A stretch of DNA of 64,000 nucleotides from Kuschelorhynchus macadamiae (Eukaryota; Arthropoda; Insecta; Coleoptera; Curculionidae), in NCBI GenBank assembly GCA_030620095.1, contig JAUTXW010000136.1, forward strand, positions 930,001 through 994,000. Direction: 5' to 3'. This document shows, piece by piece, positions 12,191 through 24,329 of this stretch (position 1 is the stretch's first letter; every line of letters starts with the position of its first letter). The position numbers and the translations under genes were made by a program. The notes beneath the pieces are model-generated. The model saw nothing but the letters and a program-made list of their open reading frames with translations. It was not told the DNA's origin and made no database searches.

Positions 12191-13199
12191 TCGTTAGAAA
12201 ACATTATAAAAAGTAAGGGGCCCAAGATGGATCCCTGAGGAACGCCTTGTATTATCGAGCGACAGCTGCTCTTTTTGTTATTAATAGTGATATACTGAGT
12301 CTGATTGGTAAGATATGAGGTAAGAAGGTTTAAAGCCTTATCACGAATCCCATAACGATAGAGCTTTGCTAGTAAAAGTCGATGATCCACCAAATCAAAA
12401 GCACGTGAAAAAATCTATAAATAAACCCATCACAAACCTCTGACTGTCAACAGCATCAACAATTTTGTTTTGAAAGTATGATAGGGCGGTTTCTGTACTC
12501 TTTGTTGGTGTAAAACCATGTTGTGCAGAAGAAAAGCAAGTTATATTTATTAAAAATTAAGTTAATTAATCTTTTAGACACATTTCAGAGACTTTTGACA
12601 TACTATTTAGTAGACTTATTGCACGATTGTTGGTATCGCCCTTTTAAACACAGGGATAACCCATGCTATTTTCAGTTTACTGGGAAAAATAGCCTCCTCA
12701 AATGATAAGTTAATCAAAAACGTTAATACATCAGAGAGGAACAGTTTACAAGTCTTAAGCATATTATTAGAAATGCCATCAGAACCACTAGCATTTGAGT
12801 TTTTTAGTCTACCCATAGCAGACGAAACTTCTGGGGGCGCATACAGGAGACAGCAAAAAAAGTATTGATCCCAAGCGGAATGTTTCTATCCAAGAGGTCG
12901 AACGCTGCATTATCCGGACATATTCTAGTAAATTTTTTATTAAAATAGCAACAGTAAGATCATCAAGTTTGTTATTATTCTGAAATATCAAAATATCCTT
13001 TCTGTTGCTATTGTCATTCTTTCGCAAGTCATAGCCTGGCACATAGCCCTAGACTTATTTTGAGAGTTAAAGATATAATCATCATTACTTTTTTGTCGTA
13101 CTTTCTTTAATTGATCTCTATACATTGAATGCAATTTATTAACCAAGGAACTACATTTTTTTGTCAAATTTAGAAAGTTCCATAGGTGAAAGTAGCCTA
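12190..13199 (-). pseudogene. Non-LTR RT, segment A (ends after GVPQGS)
   Basis: - strand: SGSDGISNNMLK and LKIAWVIPVFKR (RT motifs 1-2, about 12810-12640), HGF-type and SQRFVMGLFIDF pieces (about 12540-12400), VDHRLLLAKLY, then IIQGVPQGSILGPLLF (about 12260-12205). It stops immediately after this box and runs into segment B. The missing YADD and thumb of A were lost when B joined. Upstream linker text is at 13042-12830. Confidence 0.8.
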
Positions 13200-15711
13200 T
13201 ATTGGACCGGCTTCTAATTTGGACCGGTCCGGACTAGCCTTTAAACGAACATTACAGTGATGACCTCTGTTGTTAGTTAGTAGGACTAAAGACTGAGAAC
13301 ATACTTGCCGCAAAACATTTGATTTAGTCTGCGTGAGTGGTCGACGAGGAGTGACGTTGAAAATTTCGTTCCCGTGATGTAATATTTGTATCGTGTTTCA
13401 TAAGGAATTACGCACTCAAAACGAAAGTAAGTATTATAAATTCATATTGGTGTTACTTTATGGTTATTTGGCTTAAGATTTTTTCTCTTACACTTGTACT
13501 TTTAAAAAGGTTTATCCTCAAATATTTTTTATTTCCAATATGGCGGAGTTGCTTAAATTGGACCGACGTAAGCCGCCTAAAATTGACCAGTCCAATTTAA
13601 GAAACCCTTTAATTTCAGCACAATAATGTATTTTTTTCTCTACAGCGACGTGTCTAAACTAGGTAAATATGGGAGATGGGATGAAGCGGACCTTGTTCTA
13701 GCTATAAGCGCAGTTCGCTCCTCGGCTCTGTCGGACTGAACGAGGCAGCGAGAAGGTATGATATTCCTAAAGCCACACTAAAAGGACACCTCGATGAAAA
13801 AAATAAAGGCCTAACCTTTACTAAATCATTTGGTCGAAAGCCAGTTTTTTTCTACAGAGATGGAAGATGAACTAGCATCCCACATTTTAAAATTCGAGCA
13901 AAGAATGTTTGGCATGACCGTAAAAGACATACAAAAGCTTGCTTATGATGTAGTTAAAATGCACGGACTCAACCATTGCTTTTTCTGCAACCTGCAGAGA
14001 AAGGAAGGGCGGGAAAGAAATGGTTTTACAAATTTATGGGAAGACATCCGAACTTAACTTTTAAGCAGCCTGAGGCAACGTCTTTAGCTAGAATGAGAGG
14101 ATTCAGCAAGGAGCGTGTTTCAAAATTTTTTGACCTTTTGGAAGAACTCGTTGACAAACATAAATTAACTGGTACAAAGATCTACAACGTAGACGAAAGC
14201 GGATTTACAACTGTCCAAAAGAAGCCTCAAAAAGTAGTTGGTCTTAGGGGTGAACATCAAGTTGGTGCAGCCAGCAGTGACGAAAGGGGTGTGAACACGA
14301 CTGTGGTATGTTGTTTAAAAGCAGCTGGTTTTTATGTTCCACCGATGTTCATTTTTAAAAGGAAGCGCTACGCACCAGAATTAGCCAAGGGAACTCCAAA
14401 AGGAAGCAAGACAGTTATCTCTGATACAGGATACATTACATCGGAACTCCTTTACAATGGCTGTACCACTTTAAGGAGAATGTTGGTTGCACAAAGGAAG
14501 CACCGGTATGTCTTTTATTGGATGGACACGTCACTCATAGCAAAAATCTAGATGCGCTTTTATTTGCGAGGGATAATGGAATAATTTTGCTTCAATGCTT
14601 CAGCCATACGACGCACCGTATGCAGCCATTGGATATCGCATTTTTTTGGCCTCTTGGAGTGTGCTACACACAAGTGCAAGAGACGTTTTTAAGGCAAAAT
14701 GTAGGAAAACCAGTCTCCCAATATTATGTTGTTGCTTTACCTGGAGAAGCGTACGGAAGAGCAGCTACCGTTGGTATTGCTGAAAATGCTTTTAAAGCTG
14801 CTGGAACATGGCCTGTTAATCGCCATGTTTTTCAAGAACATGATTTTGCCCCTTCTGAAGCTTTGAACCCACCACCTGTATATTGATAATCCATCAACTT
14901 CGACTACGTCACAATGAATCTCTAAACCAAGCTTCTCCAGTTCCGCAAGCTACTTCTAGCGGCAGCAAGCCGAAAAGGACACAAGATGCCGAAGTTATCA
15001 CGAGCACTCCTTATAAAGAAGAGTTAGAACAAAAGAAAATTAAAGTTAAAAGCAAATTAAAGGCAAGAGTGGCAGTGGAAAAATTAGTGCAGTTAGTAAA
15101 AAGAGGAAAAAGGAATCGGATACCGAAGAAAGCTCTGAAGACGACTTTGTGGCAAGTGGATCATCGTCTGGGGATAAAGATTTCATGTCACCAAATGTGT
15201 TATGTGAAAACGCTTTGTCTGATTTTGATCGTTCGAACTTAAAATTTAATCATTACGTTTTAGTTAAATTTAAATGCGAAAAAAATAATGAGGTTTATTA
15301 CGTAGGAAAAATAATACAAGATAAAAACACAACAGGCTTATTTGAAGTTACTTTTTTGAGGAAGTCAAGCAAAATTAGAAACGCCTTTATCTATCCAGCT
15401 GTACTAGATGTTTCAGTTGTAGATGAGCGCGACATTAAAATGAAGTTAAAACCAGAAAAACATGGATCAACCAAATGTCAACACTCTTATATTTCTTTCG
15501 GAATAGAGTTTCCAGCTTCGGTTCGTTAATTTGTTTTTCTTATTTTCTTAGCTGATTTATTTTATTGTTTAAAGAATGGTTTGTTTCTTTTGTTACAAAG
15601 CTAATGTTACATTATTTTATTATATTAAAAAACAAAGATATTCTACTATATGTTTGTCAATTTTTATATATTAAACAACCGGTCCAATTTAGGAGTCTTA
15701 ATGGTCCAATA
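13200..15711 (+). mobile_element. pogo-type DNA transposon (TcMar-pogo), 2.5 kb
   Basis: Ends are TATTGGACC at 13200 and GGTCCAATA ending at 15711. TA duplicates flank both sides (13198-13199 and 15712-15713). Just inside each end there is a second CCGGTCC/GGACCGG motif, so the termini have a two-part structure. A single interrupted transposase gene fills the interior. It sits inside the - strand retrotransposon described around it, whose linker continues on both sides. Confidence 0.88.
13647..15529 (+). pseudogene. pogo/jerky-like DDE transposase, frameshifted
   Basis: A 5' intron is likely: donor GTAAGT at about 13427 and acceptor TTTCTCTACAG ending near 13646. After it: GKYGRWDEADLVLAI and LNEAARRYDIPKATLKGHL (psq-type helix-turn-helix, DNA binding), KKWFYKFMGRHP, YNVDESGF (catalytic D1), LLLDGHVTHSKN (D2) and THRMQPLD (D3, 36 residues after D2 by my count). 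All three Asp are kept, but at least four frameshifts (near 13735, 13980, 14520 and 15145) break the frame. The last ~125 residues are a KR-rich linker, an acidic linker and a module starting FNHYVLVKFKCEKNNEVYYV, possibly SH3/Tudor-like. Stop at 15527-15529. Confidence 0.85.
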
Positions 15712-15749
15712 TAAGCAACTGGTTGCCTTTTTTGGACCGATTGCAGACC

Positions 15750-16215
15750 TTGGTTTTTCTTCTTATACTTTTAAAAAAGCTTGTCTTGTCTATTGCTATT
15801 AGATCTACATGTGCAGGCCAATAACATTTTCCTTTACTTTAACCAACTTTTCTGTTAGTGGTGCTATTTTGTCTCTCCTTGCTGTGTTCAGAAGACATTT
15901 CTTTAATGGAAAACAAACTTCAAAGTAATGAAACAAAGTATCAGCATAAATATTAAAAGCATTCTTCAGGGAAGTTTCACAAGACACATTGGTCCATTCA
16001 TTTTGCCTTAACAAACTAATAAAACGTTCGGAGTTTTCTTTAGAGAAAATTCTTTTATATTCTAACCTTGGAGGTTTCCTAGTTGCTTTCTTAACTACAT
16101 ATATATACTAAGATAAGGTGAATAGTGATCAGAAAGACCCAGATTTACCACGGACACACAAGCTTTACGACTGGTGTTTATAAAGAATTACAGTATAACA
16201 CATGCATATAATTAT
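15750..16215 (-). pseudogene. Non-LTR ORF2: endonuclease end and linker
   Basis: - strand reads VVNLGLSDHYSPYLS (last endonuclease motif, SDHY) near 16150-16100, then SKENSERFISLLRQNEW, YFEVCFPLKK and TEKLVKVKENVIGL, the linker before the RT in CR1/Jockey-like ORF2. It is interrupted at the low-coordinate side by the pogo element and continues beyond it. Confidence 0.75.
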
Positions 16216-16829
16216 AGCACATATTAATTTATATAAGAAAATGGCCACCATCCTCCAGTGGCGTATTTAAGAGGGAGGGTTTAGGGATTAAACTCCCCAG
16301 AGCAACTTTTATTTAAAATGGATTGACGGATAACCCTCTCTCCCAGAGCCAGTTTATCTTTACCTTAGCTAAAATAAATTAATAACTTTAACGCTCAAAA
16401 TATCCACTTATATAGCGAACAGGAAACTGAGGATGCAATGTCTTTATACGCACTAACTTGTACTAGTAGAATAATATAATTTGGGATTAAGTACCGTAAA
16501 TTTGAGAGGTTGGTAAAATAGGTGCAGATCCTATATTTAAATAATTGTGTTAATTGTTAGATATCTTTTAAAAGGAACTGTATCTTGCAAACTTAAAAAA
16601 GTATCTTAGATACCGAAAAGTATGTAACATACCAAAAAGAAACTAAGTTACTGTGAGAAAAATTCCTTTAGACAAGTTGCGACTTGACTTGAGTGATTTT
16701 GGCTCTATTCCTACTGGAATAATTTGCCAGCCCATTCTCTCAACGTCCAGGATTTGGTCTGACTCTGAATCATGTCCTGGACGTCCTTTCTTGTTCCAAG
16801 TTATACTTTTCTTTGGTTTAACTTTTTAA
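16216..16829. other. Non-coding stretch
   Basis: No gene or element boundary recognised. Confidence 0.35.
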
Positions 16830-17190
16830 TTTTCGAAATGCATCTTGACTTTTACTAGATGCCCCTTTAGAGCACTACTGGTCTCACGAGATGACCTTTT
16901 CTTTCAAGCAGTCCCCTTACCCCTCCCACTCTCGCCACATAGCGGCCATTACGCTAATATAATATGTAGAACTGCGGCAGACGAACGGGATAGAATGCAG
17001 AAACAACTAGGCCTCACACGTTCACAGCGTCTTCTTCCTTTCTAGCGGGGTCGTTAATTTCCATTTTGAGCCGTTGAGTCTCCCGCTTCACCCCGAAATA
17101 AAGCAGCAAAACCGAACACGTGGAACCACTTATGTTGATAACACAAAGGTCTGCTTTTGACGAGACGAATCAGAAGACTGCAAGTTACGA
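16830..17190. repeat. ~0.33 kb dispersed repeat, copy 1
   Basis: Aligns along its length with 18895-19225. Shared landmarks: ACTAGATGCCCC, CCCCTTAC-CCTCCCACTC, CATAGCGGCCATTA, GGGGTCGTTA / GGGGCCGTTA, GAACACGTGGAACCACTTATG / GAATACGTGGAATCACTTATG. Higher GC than its surroundings. No open frame conserved between the two copies, so non-coding. Confidence 0.75.
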
Positions 17191-18340
17191 CTTGTTCAAA
17201 AAGGCAATCGAAGCAGCTTTGCCAGAGGCTTTCAAAAAATTGTACCAAATCCAACTTACAATTTTACCAGATTTTAATCGATTGTACAGAAACAAATTAT
17301 GTATGTAATAGGGTTGCCAGATTTGCAAAAACGGGATGCTAATTACTTCGATAGGAAGAACGACGTCCTTCAAAATAAATTGGAGAGCAAAAAAAAGGTA
17401 GACTCATCTTATTGGATCCAACAAACCTACCTAGCCGAGACACTTGTATAATCACCCAGGTGTACGCTTAAGTGCATTTATTTTTATTTTGAAAATTTTC
17501 GTGTCCTGGTCCTGATCAAGGTTTATTATTGTAAAAATGTACCAGAAATATTCAAAACGTACTCTTGTACCGATGGAATTAAAATGTTCTGGCAACTCTG
17601 GATCAAAGTCCTTACTGGCCGCGTTTTTTGTTTTAGTTTCATCGCTGTGACTAGCCTTCCGGCTCCAGTATTCATATCAACCCCGCTGATGGTTGAAATC
17701 ATGCATGTCACGTCACGATTAGCCGGGATTTATGATAATCCTGGCTAGACGTCTTGTTTGTAAGCTGTTAACCTGTATTCGCAGTAATATCGCTTAATAG
17801 CAAGTGCGCTGTTAGGTTAGAGTTTTGTATTATTGGTACTATAGTCTTTTGTGAATTTCTATTTTACCAGATTATTTGAAGGTATTCTTGTGAATTTCTA
17901 TTTTACCAATTTATTTGAAGATATTCGCTTTAACCCGGAATTAAACTCTATTCGCATAGTTTTAGAAAAGAACCACGCTCACCGTAGTCTTCTAACTGTC
18001 GACAGATTTTCCTCAAATTTTTATATTATAGTATTTTAGGAGGACTTTTGAAACTCTTATATACAGAGTGAGCTGAGAAATAGGTCCACCTAAAGTTGTA
18101 GGTTATTGAGACAAACCGTAGGTTATTGTGTCAAAAAGGCGGTTATTGGGGTGTTTTATACGATTTATTACAGAAAACTGATAGATGTTTAAACTCCTGA
18201 CAAATTTTTAATCTTAAATAAGAATTTTATTGCAGGATTCAAGAGAAACAACTTTAAAATAGCATACTTTTTTTATGTATACAGGGTAATATAAATTCCG
18301 ATCGAAGAAAATAATGATATTGTTACATACATTTTTACTT
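17191..18340. other. Non-coding stretch
   Basis: No coding region recognised. TATACAGAGTGAGC near 18060 resembles a MITE terminus and could pair with CCACTCTGTATA near 19874, but the interior shows no matching arms. Confidence 0.3.
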
Positions 18341-18344
18341 TCCT

Positions 18345-18500
18345 CGTAAAAGGAAAGTATCGTAATCGTGAAAAAAATCATCCTCTGTCATTTTTTCCGA
18401 TCTTCACCTTTCAGCGTCCCTAGATGCCAAAAAACCTAAGGGTCATACAAGGATGACTCGGTAACATTTTGATAAAATGGCGGCCTAGTGAAATGTTAAA
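18345..18500 (+). repeat. Fragment of the subrepeat foldback family
   Basis: Contains the family string GCGTCCCTAGATGCCAAAAA, AAGGGTCATACAAGGATGAC and AAAATGGCGGCCTAGTGAAA in the same order as in the arms at 48825-53505 and 55244-58930. Confidence 0.75.
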
Positions 18501-18894
18501 AAAATTGTTGTATCCTCATGATAATCAATAATCTTTAGATCCTGCATGCAAAATAGTAATTCTCTTTCCCCGGTTTGATGGAGCTTTCGTTTTACACTTA
18601 TCGCTGGAATGAACCCAAAACCTTTTGAAGAAATATTGCGAATTATTGCTTCATTACCCCGGTCTAACTTTGAAAAGTTAACGCTATCATTTTTTTGTTC
18701 TCTACAATAGGATTGTTCACAATTTTCCAAATACTTGATTCTAGTACTTTCGACAAAATAGAGTTATAAACAAACTTTTTGTTTATGTTTATATTATTCT
18801 AACTATATCGGTGAGATATACGTATGGCGAGTTCTAAATCTTCGGTACACCCCGTTTATTCCAAATAGATTTTTCAATTTTTTGATCTTTTTAA

Positions 18895-19225
18895 AATCTT
18901 GCTAATGCGTCTTGGTTTCCACTAGATGCCCCATGAGAGTACAACTGGTATCATAGGACGACCTCTTTTTTCAAGCTATCCCCTTACACCTCCCACTCCC
19001 CCCCCCCATAGCGGCCATTATGCCAAAATTGTATATAGAACCGGGCAGATGAACAGTGTTCGTAGCGTTTGCTCCGTTTCTAGTGGGGCCGTTAGCTTCT
19101 ACACTGAGCGGTAGAGTCTATCGTATCCACCCGAAAAAGAGTAACTGAACCGAATACGTGGAATCACTTATGTTAAAAACACAGACATCTGCCTTCCACG
19201 AGGCGGTTCGAAAGACTGATGTAAA
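18895..19225. repeat. ~0.33 kb dispersed repeat, copy 2
   Basis: Direct-orientation partner of 16830-17190, about 2.06 kb away. It carries a run of nine C around 18998-19006 that the first copy lacks. Confidence 0.75.
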
Positions 19226-20256
19226 AAGTGTATCCATAATAAAACAATATAAATATATTTAAGCTAATCGCAAGTGACGCTACAATCACGGATTCCACTT
19301 GTGAATTAATCGCCCATACGCTTAGAAAGATCTACAGGGTGTGATTTTTCCAGACTGCGACTCTTTAATTCCTTCCGAATTATTGACAACAACGTCACTG
19401 GCCATTTTTACAATAAAATTAAATTCCTTATTTTACTGACTTTCAAAATGAAAAAACGCAATTTTTAATTTTTAGATGAATTATGGCATTCTTCGTTATC
19501 GTCAAACAGGGCGGCATAAAAATAATTAAATAAAAGTTCGATTTTACTGAAACTGCGCAAAATTACTTCCTTGTATGTGCAAGGAAACCTCAGTACGTAA
19601 TTTTTTATTTTTAAAATGGACTTTCAGCGGAAATAAATATCATAAACAGTTTCATATTTTATTTATATCACAGATAGAATAATAATTTTCAGTTAACTGT
19701 AACATAAAAATATTTATTCATTTAACATATTTCTATACTATATTTAGAGGCGTCGATTTCTATAATTAAATGAGGTAACTACTTGAGTAAACTATACCCA
19801 TTTGATTTGCTAAATTGAGCTATAAAATACTGTATTTTTCTACAAAAAAAAATATCTTATAGCTATGAGGACCACTCTGTATATAAGTTGTTGAACACAG
19901 CGAGCCTTGGAAAATTGTAGTTTTATTGAGTCAGTATATTTATACAGAGTGGCTCCCGTATATGAGAAAAATCAGTTCTCTAAATTGCTTATTTTACTAT
20001 CGGCATATATCTTTAATAAAAAATTTCATTTCTTTTTTAAATTCAATGGTTTGTATAGAGGCATAAAATAGAAAGACTATAACAAGTGAATATTACAAAA
20101 TAATGAAGTATTTAAAACAAAATAGGACCTTTAGTTTGCATTCTACCCTGTTAAATCCGAATTGCTAAGTATAAATTAGTTTTAGATTTGTAGGTCAAGT
20201 ATAAAAAGTTCCTAATAATAGAGATAGGCAGATCCAAAAATGGATAAACTAAAATA
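19226..20256. other. AT-rich non-coding stretch with MITE-like ends
   Basis: Two terminus-like strings face each other, CCACTCTGTATA (about 19871) and TATACAGAGTGGCTCC (about 19935), suggesting remnants of mariner-type MITEs. No coding region seen. Confidence 0.35.
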
Positions 20257-20429
20257 TACCGGGTGGTGATTAAAAACTGTGTCTTGTTTAACAGTTAAAC
20301 ATGTTTAACAGATATAAGTTATCTATTTAAAATTTTAGCCAGTTGCAGAGATTATAAAAAACCTTATTGAGTCAAGCGGAAATATTTTAATTTTATAAAC
20401 TAGTGTATAATTGAGAAAATTTTTTTTAT

Positions 20430-21110
20430 TACTCTCCATCCTCCCTTCTTAAAGTGAAGATCTTATCAGATTTACAGAAATAGTAGGCCGCTCCTGCCCT
20501 ATTTTGTGTCGAAGCTCTTGCAAGCTTCGAAAAGGTTCCTTTCATCCTTCATACACTTTTTCTTGAAGAGTATTCCATACAGAAAAATCCAACGGGTTGA
20601 AGTTTGGAGGCCATAAAACCGACGGAACAATCTGAGCTAAAAAAAATGAGTCCGAATAGCTTTATGGGATTGAGCGCTATAAAAACATAGTCACCATCCA
20701 AACCTAAACGTCGACATTTTGATAGCAATTCATTGCATAAATGGGTTATGGACTGGTTGCGTTTCAGGTAATAACAAAGGATGTCATCAATTTTTTTGAA
20801 AATGTATATTTGTGGTAAACTCTAATACTTTGTCTATTCTGTGGAACTTGCAAATCCTTTTCACCTTGAAATGTCAGACGCCGCATGTCAGCATTTGAGA
20901 ATCGCCTGTATAACTTGCTTCGATTCCTTAAGGACTCCAGTAGAACAAACTTTTTTGTTTGCGGTCCGCCTCTTCAAGTTAATCGCCCAGTGCTCAGCAA
21001 AATTATTCAACAGGATGACTTTCAGTTCCAGTGTCTTTCGAACTTTTCAACATGTTCATTTCGTTCTTTCCAGAGTCAGAGAGGGGTATAATGAATTTTC
21101 ATCAAAAGAG
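20430..21110 (-). pseudogene. Tc1/mariner-type transposase, decayed
   Basis: - strand reads SHKAIRTHFFLAQIVPS, then VLWPPNFNPLDFSVWNTLQE near 20640-20550; the PLDFSVW block is the region of the last catalytic Asp in IS630-Tc1-mariner transposases. A stop follows, then SLQELRHKIGQERPTISVNL, the usual C-terminus. Upstream, a weak match to the first catalytic region (FQGEK...NRQSIRVY) lies near 20880-20820. Broken by several stops. Confidence 0.65.
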
Positions 21111-21398
21111 TAAGCTTGCACAGATGTTTTACCATTGTGAGGCATGATAAGCACCATTGCGTTCCTAATCATAATCTCGCAGAAGTTCATTCCCTGAGCG
21201 TAAATAATAGCCTAACACCACTGCATGAGGAACATAATGAAAATTCAAATTTTCCTCTATCGTCGAACATACTATAACTGAACCCGATAGTACTGAACGA
21301 AGACAGGCAACTAAATCGTCTGTTGATGATGGTAAGCCCAAAACTTTAGCGGATAGCAGTCTTGTTACGTACCAAAACTATAGATTTCTACTAGCGTT

Positions 21399-23718
21399 GT
21401 GTCTTGCCACTATGATTTAATATTTCTCACCGAGACGAGGCTTAATGGGGATATTTCTAGCAACGAAATATTTAATAACAAATATGTTGTTTTTCTGAAA
21501 GATAGGACTTATGAAGAATTGGGTTGCCATCGCGGCGGAGGCGTGTTGATTGCGGTTTCTTGTTTTTTTCAAGTATCTGTAATTGCTACTCTTGCTCATG
21601 TTGAATTTGATGATGTTTGGGTTCTTGTGCGAGCGCATGGTACCAGTTTGGTTCTTGGATGTGTATATTTTCCACCTAATTCTAACCAGGAGTGTTATCA
21701 CATTTTCTGTAATACCTGTGAGTCACTGAGGAATTGATTTAACTGCCAACATTTTTTGTTTTCGGTGATTTTAACCTTTCTTCGGTGGATTGGATTTATG
21801 CGGACGATACCCTGGTTCTAGAGTATTTACCATCCCTGGCTTCCGAAACTCTTATTCTGTCTATGAGTTTTCTTGAATTGCAACAATGGAAAGCATTACG
21901 CAATCACATGGGCAGAATTTTAGATCTAATATTTGCTAATGATTTGATGACTTCATTAATGTTTTAATTTCACCTTCCGATTTTCCCCTCGTAAATATTA
22001 ACCCATATCATCCAGCGATTGAAATGAAATACAAAATTAAATGTGTTCCTCCAAGTAAAAATTATAATCAAGTGAGTGTTGATCAGTTTCATCAAGCAAA
22101 TTTTTAACAGATATAACACATACATGTCGATTGTTTAGCATATTCTGATATACGGCGTGAGGCCAAACTTCGAACCGATGTGTATTATCTTACATATGTG
22201 ACACAAACTGAATTACTTTTCCCAGAAAACATCAAATGTTTTTGGACATTTGCACGTAACTGAAGAAGGAGCTCCAGTTTGCACAATGTCATGAGTTATG
22301 ACGGTGAGGAAATTATTGGTTCAAATAACATCGCAAATGCTTTTGCTACTCACTTTCAGTCCTGCTATTCTCACCACTCCAATTCGGATTTTTAAGATTG
22401 GTCCATAAGTTTTTCGAGAAAATTTCTATCAACGTATTGTTTTACGGAGGCAGAAATCTGTAATAAAATAAAGAGTCTTGATCTCTCCAATAAGGCTGGT
22501 CCAGATGGAATCCCCACTATTCTATTGGTAAGATGTTGTCAGTCATTGTCTCAGCCTCTGTGTATAATCTTTCAATCTAGGTTCCTTTCCTGAAATTTGG
22601 AAGTTTTCTACTCTCTTGCAAATCTTTGAATCTGGTGATAAAGGCGAAATAAAGAATTATAGATGTATTTCTCTACTTTCACACATACCAAAGCTATTTG
22701 AGGCAATTATCACCGATGATATCTTTGGATCATTAAAACAGTACATTACGAATATGCAACATGTTTTCACCGACTTCAAATCTTGCAATATTTCAGAATT
22801 ACTTAATAACATCGGTTGAGACTAACCAACAGATTGATGTCATTTACACTGACATATCTAAGGCTTTTGACAGCGTTTGCCATCAGCTTCTATTATGGAA
22901 ATTGCAGCAAATTGGTTTTTGTGGAAACTCTCTAAAGTAGATCAGATCATATTTGTTTAATCGTCGTCAGCAGGTCAACTTGCCTGGTTCAGCTTCCAGG
23001 GAGGTTGTTGTAACGTCGGGTGTTCCGCAAGGTTCACATATTGGACAAATTTTATTTTTACTCTTTATAAACGCAGATGACTTAAAATTCTTTTCACCAG
23101 TTTCCTCTGACTCTAATTCACTGCAGTCTGACATTGAAAGTCTCGTCAAATGATGCCACATTAATTATCTGCATCTTAACATTTCTAAATGTAAAGTGCT
23201 TTTCCATAAACGTATTAATCCCATACACTCCACCTACCTCATAGATGCTGCGCATCTTGAAGTTGTTATTTCTTTCACCGATCTGGGTGTTATTTTTGAT
23301 GAAAATTTAACTTTTAATCTGCATATTGATAGCGTTGTACTTAAGGGTTTTAGATTGCTGGGCTTTATAAAACGACATACAACGCATGTAATGTGATACC
23401 AATTGGGTGTCTTCGTAACTCATTGGTTAAAAGCGTTTTGGAATACTGTTCTGCAATATGGAGTCCTTTATATCAGTGTCACATTGACAGAATCGAAAAA
23501 GTATAAAATAGAAATGCCTCTTATATACATCTAATTTTCCATATCAAGGTCTGACATATAATAAAAGAGCTCTTCTTTGTGGCTTGCAAACCTTAGAGTT
23601 TCGAAGAAAGAAGGCACTTCTTAACTTCTTATTTTTCTACACAGATTGGCCACTGTGAAATATTGCTGGAGTCGGTCTCGTCTTTGGCTCCTATTAGGAG
23701 AACGAGACAATCTCAACT

Positions 23719-23793
<75 letters not shown>

Positions 23794-24170
23794 GATACCA
23801 CCGTTCAAATTATGGGCTTAGCGCATTTGTTGACCGGCTAGTATGCAACTACAATCGTCATTTCCCGGAGTATGACATTTTTAAGCTCAGCACTTTGCAG
23901 CTAAAAAGGCAGTTAAGCGGATTGGTTTTGTGATGTTTTCTGTCTGCCCTTGTTCACGTATATTCTTTGTAATTTTGTGATATTTATGTATTATGTTACT
24001 TTTGGACCTGAAATCGTTTTATCATAGTATTTCTTTTTTTATTTACCTGTTTTTCCCAGGGTTATTTGACTTGGTACTTTTTTGACGTTATTTGGGAATT
24101 CGTACCATTTGGAATGCGTGCATCGGCTACGTCCTTATATTATGTAGAAGCTGACTGACTGACTCTTCCG
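21399..24170 (+). mobile_element. CR1/Jockey-like non-LTR retrotransposon, decayed
   Basis: In order: endonuclease (YDLIFLTETRLNGD at 21412, RGGGVLIAV at 21534), end of endonuclease (FGDFNLSSVDW near 21765, then ILDLIFAND near 21917), RT (NKAGPDGIPT near 22493, YTDISKAFDSV-like near 22845, TSGVPQGS at 23014, ADDLKFFS at 23075 with the Y of YADD replaced), thumb (DLGVIFDENLTFNLHID at 23280), and a C-terminal end (NYGLSAFVDRL) after a (TA)n run. Many frameshifts. It ends in a short (CTGA)n-like tail near 24150-24163. At 21792 the frame reads IYADDTLVLEY inside the endonuclease, probably a captured RT piece. Confidence 0.82.
23722..23788. repeat. (TA)n microsatellite
   Basis: About 33 TA units inside the C-terminal part of the non-LTR remnant. 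The tyrosine-isoleucine frames across it are artefacts. Confidence 0.98.
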
Positions 24171-24329
24171 TTTAACGTCCTTAAGCTGCTGTGACTATAC
24201 GGACGCCTTGGTAGCCTCTCTTGTGTAAATGGCAACAAGAGTCGACAGTAAAGTGGGCCAGGGAGGGCCGGTACCCTTATTGTCTGAGGCTAAAAGGATT
24301 CATAGAAATAAGTATACACTGCCAAAATT

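Larger units (their letters stand above)
10720..16215 (-). mobile_element. CR1/Jockey-like non-LTR retrotransposon, split by a pogo insertion
   Basis: On the - strand, from high to low coordinate: end of an endonuclease domain (LSDHY at about 16110-16125), an ORF2 linker (16080-15790), a pogo element (13200-15711), the rest of the linker (about 13190-12830), an RT segment (12816-12190), a second RT segment (12190-11104), and a 3' UTR ending near an AATAAA (about 10730). Frames are interrupted, so the whole is dead. The order shows that the pogo element landed in a pre-existing retrotransposon. Confidence 0.8.

Noticed and set aside
18485..18730. 81-residue - strand frame
   Set aside because: Starts inside an FBS fragment, no family recognised, no splice context.
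16830..19225. Repeat pair as LTRs of a small LTR retrotransposon
   Set aside because: No TG...CA ends, no primer binding site, no gag/pol text between them.
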